Assembly: GCA_003157575.1 (NCBI GenBank) | Contig: PMKA01000066.1 | Span: 1-10,346 of the forward strand | Length of the DNA stretch: 10,346 bases | Direction: 5' to 3' | Source: Opitutia bacterium | GTDB lineage: Bacteria; Verrucomicrobiota; Verrucomicrobiia; Opitutales; Opitutaceae | Part shown: piece after piece, positions 6,689-10,346 of the stretch | Layout of the letters: each line of letters begins with the position of its first letter | Numbering within the stretch: position 1 is the first letter of the stretch | Notes under the pieces: model-generated | What the model was told of the DNA's origin: nothing | The model's input: only the letters and a program-made list of their open reading frames with translations | Databases searched by the model: none | Program-made: the position numbers and the translations under genes

Positions 6689-7711
6689 TTGACGATAGTG
6701 CAGGGAGTCCCGGAATGGGCTTTCATGCGAAGACCACGGATCAAGGTACCCCCTGAGAGCGGAGAAGCCGTCTACCATTGCATGAGCCATATCGTGGACC
6801 GGGGGCTTCTTCTTGACGAAGAGGCGAAGGAGACATTCCGGAAAGAACTCTGGCAGGTGGCCGATTACTGCGGAATCGCCATTCTAACGTACTCAGTCCT
6901 TTCCAACCACTTCCATGTGGATTGCAAGGTGCCGCAATCAACGCCGGTGTCCGATCCAGAACTATTGCGACGCTACCAGGTTCTGTATCCACCCAAGGCG
7001 CGCAAGCGTGGCCCGAGCCTGGAAGTTATCCGGCGGCAGCTGGAAGCGGGTGGGCCAGAAGGCCTGCGCTGGCGCGAGAAACAACTGGCTCAGACGGGAG
7101 ATATCTCTGGATACATGAAGCTGCTCAAGCAGCGCTTCTCGACCTGGTACAATCGGAGTAACGATCGGGTTGGCACGCTTTGGACAGAGAGGTTCAATTC
7201 AGTGTTGGTAGAGCCCAAGGCCCGGGCCTCGGAGGCGGTCGCAGGATATATCGATCTGAACGCAGTTAGGGCTGGATTGGTGAAAGATCCAAAGGATTAC
7301 CGGTATTGCGGTTATGCAGAGGCTGTGGCGGGAAACGAAGCCGCCCGGCGGGGCCTGATGGAAGTGCTTGGGATGAGCAACTGGGAGGAAGCGCAGGCAG
7401 CGTACCGGCAGATGCTCTTTGGCACCGGCGCGGCGCCCAGGGAGAAGGGGGCCACGATAAATGGGGAAATGCTGGCAAGGGTGGTGGCCGAGGGGGGCAA
7501 ATTGCCGCTGGCAACGGTTTTGTTGTGTCACCTTCGCTACTTCAGCGACGGAGGAGTGCTTGGCGGGCGGAGCTTTGTGGAAGCGAAGATGCTCCAATAT
7601 CAGGCAAGAACGGGCCTGCGCCAGCGAATCGATCCGCGGCCCGTTCCGGCATTTGCCGACTGGGGAGAACTCACAACCCTGAGGAGTCTGCGCCGTAAAA
7701 CTTACGGGTAG
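6689..7711 (+). CDS. REP-associated tyrosine transposase (RAYT, Y1/IS200-like HUH family)
   Basis: From TTG 6689 the protein is 340 aa; from ATG 6725 it is 328 aa and begins MRRPRIKVPPESGEAVYHCM, the common family start. The HUH nuclease motif is N73-H74-F75-H76 in YSVLSNHFHV. A helix with candidate nucleophile Tyr154 follows (LLKQRFSTWYNR), then GTLWTERFNSVLVE and the hallmark YIDLNAVRAGLVKDPKDYRY. A C-terminal extension (about residues 245-340, containing RYFSDGGVLGGRSFVEAK) is seen in the larger Verrucomicrobiota-type members. RAYTs are single-copy, domesticated relatives of IS200/IS605 TnpA that cut and join REP palindromes; they lack IS ends of their own. The gene appears intact. Its leader holds four GGGACAGGC motifs, and REP-like hairpins occur in nearby intergenic regions. 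It is preceded by a frameshifted gene and followed by a toxin-antitoxin pair, marking an accessory zone. Confidence 0.93.
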   Translation: MTIVQGVPEWAFMRRPRIKVPPESGEAVYHCMSHIVDRGLLLDEEAKETFRKELWQVADYCGIAILTYSVLSNHFHVDCKVPQSTPVSDPELLRRYQVLYPPKARKRGPSLEVIRRQLEAGGPEGLRWREKQLAQTGDISGYMKLLKQRFSTWYNRSNDRVGTLWTERFNSVLVEPKARASEAVAGYIDLNAVRAGLVKDPKDYRYCGYAEAVAGNEAARRGLMEVLGMSNWEEAQAAYRQMLFGTGAAPREKGATINGEMLARVVAEGGKLPLATVLLCHLRYFSDGGVLGGRSFVEAKMLQYQARTGLRQRIDPRPVPAFADWGELTTLRSLRRKTYG

Positions 7712-7720
7712 TACTCACCG

Positions 7721-7738
7721 GCAGGGCCGCCTGCGGCC
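7721..7738. terminator. GC hairpin just after the RAYT gene
   Basis: Two mutually exclusive perfect stems can form 10-27 nt after the RAYT stop: GCAGG-gccg-CCTGC (7721-7734) and GGCCGC-ct-GCGGCC (7725-7738). There is no T-run, so it is either a weak terminator or a REP-like element. Confidence 0.35.
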
Positions 7739-7812
7739 GGAGAGACACGATTGGCTCCAAGCCCAGTTCCAAATACTGGTCATGGCGGGGACCCATGGCC
7801 CCGTGCGATGCC

Positions 7813-7910
7813 GGCTTCGCATCCTTTGCGATCTTCGCGGTCGAAAAGCAGTCGTTGCGTCGGCGATGTCTCCGGTTTCTCCTGGTGTCTTCGTGCCTTT
7901 GTGGTGAATA
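7813..7910 (+). repeat. Dispersed 98-bp repeat, copy 1 (left of toxin-antitoxin pair)
   Basis: This copy begins GGCTTCGCATCCTTTGCG and ends CCTTTGTGGTGAATA. It aligns without gaps to 8495-8592, with 12 mismatches by hand count (about 88% identity). The type is familiar as non-coding intergenic filler in Verrucomicrobiota and other environmental bacteria; on the minus strand it yields spurious peptides such as STAKIAKDAK. It lies between the RAYT gene and the antitoxin. Its mode of spread is unknown. Confidence 0.85.
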
Positions 7911-7933
7911 GCGTCTCGGCAGAAAAACCAAAC

Positions 7934-7961
7934 TTGACCGTTCGCATACCCGGTTTACCTT
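7934..7961 (+). promoter_or_regulatory. Candidate toxin-antitoxin promoter
   Basis: TTGACC (7934-7939, 5/6 match to the -35 consensus) is followed after 16 bp by TACCTT (7956-7961, 3/6). Transcription would begin within a few bases of the antitoxin ATG at 7970, and no Shine-Dalgarno precedes that ATG, so the message could be leaderless. Confidence 0.3.
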
Positions 7962-7969
7962 CTCTGTCG

Positions 7970-8173
7970 ATGACTGCGACGGCGTTTTTCGAATTGAAGC
8001 AGCGCGCCTCACGATTGTCTGAAGGCGATCGCCGCCGGCTGTCCGCTTATTTAGTCCGCCTTGGACAAGAGCGAGGCAGTTGGAAACGTGAAACGGCGCG
8101 CCGTCTGAAGGAAATGGAAGAGGGGAAGAAAGTCAGCGTTGCCGATCTGCGCAAGCAGTTAGGTCATGCCTGA
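7970..8173 (+). CDS. Putative antitoxin of a RelE/ParE-type pair
   Basis: A 67-aa protein beginning MTATAFFELKQRASRLSEGD, very rich in Arg, Lys and Glu, and ending VADLRKQLGHA. The middle (RRRLSAYLVRLGQERGSWKR, then RRLKEMEEGKKVSVAD) resembles the small helical antitoxins that precede RelE/ParE toxins in Verrucomicrobiota; no specific DNA-binding fold can be assigned by eye. The frame is open upstream to 7751, but that part runs through the dispersed repeat, so ATG 7970 is chosen. It overlaps the next gene by 8 bp, the translational coupling usual for type II toxin-antitoxin pairs. Expected role: neutralise the downstream toxin by direct binding and autoregulate the operon. Confidence 0.75.
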   Translation: MTATAFFELKQRASRLSEGDRRRLSAYLVRLGQERGSWKRETARRLKEMEEGKKVSVADLRKQLGHA

Positions 8174-8426
8174 CCGGTTCACCTACAGCAGTCACCTATC
8201 CCTTGAGGCCGCGAGCTTTGTGGTATCGCTTCCTCGTAGAAAGCAGAAGGCTGTGCTGGATTTCGCCGACGGGATCGCCCGGCAGCCATTCTTGGTCGGA
8301 GATTACCAAACAAAAGATTCTGTCGGACATACTGTCGAAAACCTGCTGCTCGAAGACTACCTCTTTTCTTACTGGGTTGACCACGCGACTTGTGAAGTCC
8401 GCATAATCGACATTATTCGTGTATAG
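8166..8426 (+). CDS. Putative RelE/ParE-superfamily toxin
   Basis: An 86-aa basic protein. The N-terminal helical part (SLEAASFVVSLPRRKQKAVL, residues 12-31) is followed by GDYQTKDSVGHTVENLLLED and the terminal beta-strands YLFSYWVDHATCEVRIIDII. That ending is typical of the RelE/ParE fold (helices packed on a beta-sheet with a final strand containing V-R-I-x-D/E-I). RelE members cleave mRNA on the ribosome and ParE members poison gyrase; the sequence does not tell which applies. Its ATG lies inside the antitoxin gene (8-bp overlap). The pair is bracketed by direct copies of a dispersed repeat (7813-7910 and 8495-8592), suggesting horizontal or repeat-assisted acquisition. Confidence 0.78.
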   Translation: MPDRFTYSSHLSLEAASFVVSLPRRKQKAVLDFADGIARQPFLVGDYQTKDSVGHTVENLLLEDYLFSYWVDHATCEVRIIDIIRV

Positions 8427-8494
8427 CAATTCGCCGACCTCTGAGAGTTGTGTGGCGCGCAGCCGGCACATCCAACACCTTCTGGCGGATTGCT

Positions 8495-8592
8495 GACTTC
8501 GCGTCCTTCGCGATCTTCGCGGTTGAAAAGCAGCCAATGCGTCGGCGGTGTCTCCGGTTTCTCTTTGTGTCTTGGTGCCTTTGTCGTGAATA
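8495..8592 (+). repeat. Dispersed 98-bp repeat, copy 2 (right of toxin-antitoxin pair)
   Basis: The second copy is in the same orientation as 7813-7910 with a start-to-start distance of 682 bp. It begins GACTTCGCGTCCTTCGCG and ends CCTTTGTCGTGAATA. Translations of either strand (for example NREDREGREV on the minus strand) are spurious. Homologous recombination between the two copies would delete the toxin-antitoxin genes. Confidence 0.85.
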
Positions 8593-8844
8593 TCCGGGCC
8601 AACCCAATCGCTTCACCCAACGGCCTTGGCTGCGGGTCGTTCACCGACCGGGTTGTGTTGCGACAATGGAGCGCTGGTCGTTGCCGGTTCCCACGCCGCG
8701 ACGGAGAGCGTTGCGTCAAATGGCGCCAGCTATTTGCCAAGGAGCACGCCCGCCTTCGCTCAGAGAGCTACGGCGTAGCCACTGAATTCTGACGGGCCGC
8801 GTCGGAGCCTGGCGGAGACGGGGAGGACGAAACCCGCCGTGCTC
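8593..8844. other. Non-coding stretch between repeat copy 2 and the M23 gene
   Basis: About 250 bp without a gene I can support. It contains one REP-like hairpin (8751-8775). The M23 gene ends at 8845 from the other side; the hairpin is about 70 bp beyond its stop and could aid termination or mRNA stability. Confidence 0.4.
8751..8775. repeat. REP-like hairpin
   Basis: CGCCTTCGCT, 5 nt, then AGCTACGGCG pair at 8 of 10 positions. The core CCTTCGC...GCTACGG matches the core of the hairpin at 10107-10133 read on the minus strand (CCTTCGC...GCTGCGG), so the two appear to belong to one REP class. Candidate substrate of a RAYT. Confidence 0.5.
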
Positions 8845-9909
8845 CTACCGAATTCCGAACAGCTGCTGGAGAACCGTCTCAAGATCGCGGACGGGGATAT
8901 ATCCTGCGCCGCGGCGCCGCACGAGGACCTTCGCGCGGTGCTGCGCCACCGACGTCTGGTCCACGTTCAAAATCGTCACCAGGTCGCCCGTCTGGCCCGC
9001 GACCTCCATCGTGGAGAGGGGGCGCCACGAGATCGGTATGCCGGTCCAGTCGAATTGGATCTCCCAGCCGCCGAGGAGGCCTTCCGGCATCGGCGCACGC
9101 ACCAAGCTTGGGTAACGCTGGACGAAATCGGGCACCTTGTGAGTCGCGATGCGCAGCGTCACCTGCGGCTTCATCTGGCCGAAATAGTCCTGAAGGTTGT
9201 CCACCTTGTGATCGCGCCACTGGTCGTAGAAATCGAGCGGATCGAATCCCATCAGATTGAAGCCGTTCCACAGGCCGTGCTCGTTCGGACTTCCGTATCC
9301 CCTGCGCTCGTACCAGCTCTGAAATTCGCGTGTCACCATCACGCCGATCTCGAAATGGAGGTGGGCGCGTTCGCGCGGGATCGGCGTGCCGCTCTTTGTG
9401 TGCCCCATGATCGCGATCGCCTGGCCGCGCTCGACACGCACCCCGTCCGCGATGCCCGGCAGCACCCTGGCGAGGTGGGCGTAGAGCGTGTACACCGCCG
9501 GCGTCGCCTCCGGATGCTCAAGCACGATGTACCGGCCGTAATTGCTGTCCCCCGCCCGGTCGCTCACGTGCCGCACCACTCCCGCCATCGCCGCAAACAC
9601 CTCGTCGGTCGGCTCCCCCCGCCGGTCGCGCGCAACCGCCTTGATGTCGATCCCCTCGTGGAACTGCATGCCATGGGACCGCACGCAGCCGAAACAGCCC
9701 GATTCCGGCTCCCCCGCGGCAGTCGGCTGGATGAATTCGTTGAACGACAGGCCCTGTTCCCACCCCTTGTTGGGAGTCGGCCAGGCAATTTCGAGACGCT
9801 GGCGGACCGGCTCGGCAACAGCCGCCACGACAGTGACGGCGAGAGTGAGAGCGAAAGTGAAGGTGAAAGTGGAAGCAAGTAGACGACGCACGGGTTTGCG
9901 CCACTTCAT
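8845..9909 (-). CDS. Secreted M23 (LytM/peptidoglycan endopeptidase) family protein
   Basis: The 354-aa protein starts at ATG 9909 with a Sec signal peptide: basic MKWRKPVRR, a hydrophobic stretch of alternating Thr/Ala and Phe/Leu/Val (residues 10-31), and a likely AVA-E cleavage after residue 32. The mature protein has a CFGC pair (C72, C75) just before the M23 domain. All zinc and catalytic residues are present: H84 and D88 (HEGID), H145 (YAH), H183 and H185 (HLHFE). It should cleave peptide cross-links of peptidoglycan in the periplasm or envelope. Residues 190-354 form a C-terminal region (SWYERRGYGSPNEHGLWNGF, later VLVRRRGAGYIPVRDLE) with no domain I can name. The frame is open upstream to 10344, but that part is Arg/Pro-rich and crosses hairpins, so it is rejected as coding. 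No Shine-Dalgarno is apparent. Confidence 0.93.
   Translation of the reverse strand: MKWRKPVRRLLASTFTFTFALTLAVTVVAAVAEPVRQRLEIAWPTPNKGWEQGLSFNEFIQPTAAGEPESGCFGCVRSHGMQFHEGIDIKAVARDRRGEPTDEVFAAMAGVVRHVSDRAGDSNYGRYIVLEHPEATPAVYTLYAHLARVLPGIADGVRVERGQAIAIMGHTKSGTPIPRERAHLHFEIGVMVTREFQSWYERRGYGSPNEHGLWNGFNLMGFDPLDFYDQWRDHKVDNLQDYFGQMKPQVTLRIATHKVPDFVQRYPSLVRAPMPEGLLGGWEIQFDWTGIPISWRPLSTMEVAGQTGDLVTILNVDQTSVAQHRAKVLVRRRGAGYIPVRDLETVLQQLFGIR
9833..9874 (-). repeat. Hexanucleotide tandem repeat encoding the M23 signal peptide core
   Basis: Seven degenerate hexamer units with plus-strand consensus GTGARA run from GTGACG at 9833 to GTGGAA at 9874. On the coding strand they specify the alternating T-F-T-F-T-F-A-L-T-L-A-V-T-V core of the signal peptide. 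Unit number could vary in steps of two residues without breaking the frame. Confidence 0.75.
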
Positions 9910-9999
9910 TGCCAGAGGTTGGACCGGTTGTTCAAACCGATTCGCGCAACGCGACGCAAAATGGCGCAGCTCCCGATTGACGGCAGTCCTACGTAGCAC

Positions 10000-10046
10000 G
10001 GGCATTCCTGCCCATGTTGTCCGGATCACGGGTCGGGGGACCCGTG
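10000..10046. repeat. Two adjacent perfect hairpins (REP/BIME-like)
   Basis: GGGCA-ttcc-TGCCC lies at 10000-10013 and CACGGGTC-gggg-GACCCGTG at 10027-10046, separated by 13 bp. The 8-bp perfect stem with a 4-nt loop is unlikely by chance in so short a region. There is no T-run, so a Rho-independent terminator is unlikely. Paired hairpins of this type are usual for BIME-like intergenic elements. Confidence 0.5.
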
Positions 10047-10106
10047 CCACCTTGGGCCAAGTCAGCAATCCACCGTCAACCGGCAGATTCGCATGCCGCC
10101 CAGCCC

Positions 10107-10133
10107 GTCCTCCGCAGCCTTGCGAAGGAGGAT
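10107..10133. repeat. REP-like hairpin
   Basis: TCCTCCGCA-gcct-TGC-gaa-GGAGGA forms a 9-bp stem with a 3-nt bulge (arms 10108-10116 and 10121-10132). Its minus-strand core CCTTCGC...GCTGCGG matches the hairpin at 8751-8775. Similar GTCCTCCG...GAAGGAGGA elements are, from memory, abundant in Verrucomicrobiota and Planctomycetota intergenic DNA. Confidence 0.5.
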
Positions 10134-10156
10134 CGGCGGACCGTTTCCGATGAATC

Positions 10157-10170
10157 GCCTGCGAGCAGGC
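10157..10170. terminator. Hairpin immediately after the minus-strand partial gene
   Basis: GCCTGC-ga-GCAGGC is a perfect 6-bp inverted repeat starting 2 nt after the stop codon of the partial gene (10173-10175). It may stabilise or terminate that transcript, or be a REP unit. In the transcript direction it reads TAGGAGCCTGCTCGCAGGCG, like REP units reported in pseudomonads. Confidence 0.4.
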
Positions 10171-10172
10171 TC

Positions 10173-10346
10173 CTACAACGTCCCGCCGACCTCGATCGCC
10201 GGCGCTCCATGGGCGTTCAGCCAGTCGACGCGGGTCAGTTCGATAGCCCCGTCGCCGGTGGCGATGACAAGCGGGTCGAGACAAAGAACCTGGCCGGGCT
10301 GGCCGTGGCGGCCCTGGGTCGCTATCGAAACGGGCTCGGCCCACCA
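10173..10346 (-). CDS. C-terminal fragment, methionyl-tRNA formyltransferase-like (5' part beyond window)
   Basis: The minus strand is open from the window edge to TAG at 10173-10175, giving 57 residues. The stretch GQPGQVLCLDPLVIATGDGA followed by IELTRVDWLNAHG fits the beta-barrel C-terminal domain of Fmt (pattern G-x-PG-x-V-L...I-A-T-G-D/E-G-x-L-x-L). Fmt formylates initiator Met-tRNA in the cytoplasm. The usual GK/RxM element is replaced by a shorter WLNAHGAPAIEVGG ending, so another formyltransferase-fold protein is possible. The catalytic N-terminal domain is outside the window, so no symbol is given. It is co-directional with the M23 gene, 263 bp upstream of it. Confidence 0.55.
   Translation of the reverse strand, partial: WWAEPVSIATQGRHGQPGQVLCLDPLVIATGDGAIELTRVDWLNAHGAPAIEVGGTL

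Larger units (their letters stand above)
9910..10172. other. Hairpin-rich intergenic region upstream of the M23 gene
   Basis: No coding signal is seen in 263 bp. It contains at least four inverted repeats: 10000-10013, 10027-10046, 10107-10133 and 10157-10170. The M23 promoter is presumably here, but no -35/-10 pair is convincing. Confidence 0.5.

Noticed and set aside
7784..7804. Imperfect GGGGACC-CATGG-CCCC palindrome
   Set aside because: The arms do not pair beyond the central CCATGG without mismatches, so it is not supported as a separate element.
7671..8012. Small minus-strand frame through repeat copy 1, and the similar ones at 8369-8740 and 8413-8616
   Set aside because: Translations such as STAKIAKDAK come from the dispersed repeat itself and are a known source of spurious hypothetical proteins.
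8611..8680. Possible integron attC-like site (ACCCAAC followed by partial inverted sequence)
   Set aside because: No matching GTTRRRY half-site complementary to the first core is present, and no integrase or cassette array is nearby.
8839..9882. Plus-strand open frame (347 codons) opposite the M23 gene
   Set aside because: Antisense shadow of a gene with intact zinc ligands and signal peptide; ends in repetitive ESESEGESG from the hexamer repeat.
9910..10344. N-terminal extension of the M23 frame up to 10344
   Set aside because: It crosses several hairpins and the end of the neighbouring gene, and would bury the signal peptide that begins at ATG 9909.

Overview
The window looks like chromosomal DNA of a GC-rich bacterium, most likely a Verrucomicrobiota of the Opitutaceae type. 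This is an inference from the N-termini and C-terminal extension of the two REP-associated tyrosine transposase (RAYT) sequences, from the dispersed intergenic repeats, and from the near absence of Shine-Dalgarno sequences. No rRNA or other phylogenetic marker is present, so the assignment rests on recognition by eye.

Layout. Positions 1-1947 (minus) hold most of a CstA/BtsT-type carbon starvation or pyruvate transporter, cut by the window edge. It is divergent from lipA (2232-3128, plus), encoding lipoyl synthase. A decayed RAYT remnant (3335-3505) follows. Positions 3696-5982 carry a LysR regulator (minus) divergent from an operon of a pirin-type quercetinase and a flavodoxin-fold FMN oxidoreductase. 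A third member, a VOC/CatE-like dioxygenase-fold gene (6031-6517), is broken by a frameshift. Together these look like a quinone/catechol or electrophile-response cassette. The 88-bp intergenic region has a clean LysR-type T-N11-A dyad placed as expected for activating the pirin operon and repressing lysR itself.

Positions 6518-8844 are accessory DNA. They contain four GGGACAGGC motifs leading into an apparently intact RAYT gene (6689-7711), then a small type II toxin-antitoxin pair (7970-8426) bracketed by two direct 98-bp copies of a dispersed repeat, then a REP-like hairpin.

Positions 8845-9909 (minus) encode a secreted M23 (LytM-type) zinc peptidase whose signal peptide is encoded by a hexanucleotide tandem repeat. 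Upstream is a 263-bp intergenic region full of hairpins. The window ends in the last 57 codons of a minus-strand gene that resembles the C-terminal domain of methionyl-tRNA formyltransferase.

Overall theme: ordinary housekeeping and stress genes interleaved with the debris and probable machinery of a RAYT/REP repeat system. I see no clear sign of a wholly new defence or biosynthetic system. The most interesting points are the RAYT leader motif array, the repeat-bracketed toxin-antitoxin pair, and the compact LysR-pirin control region.
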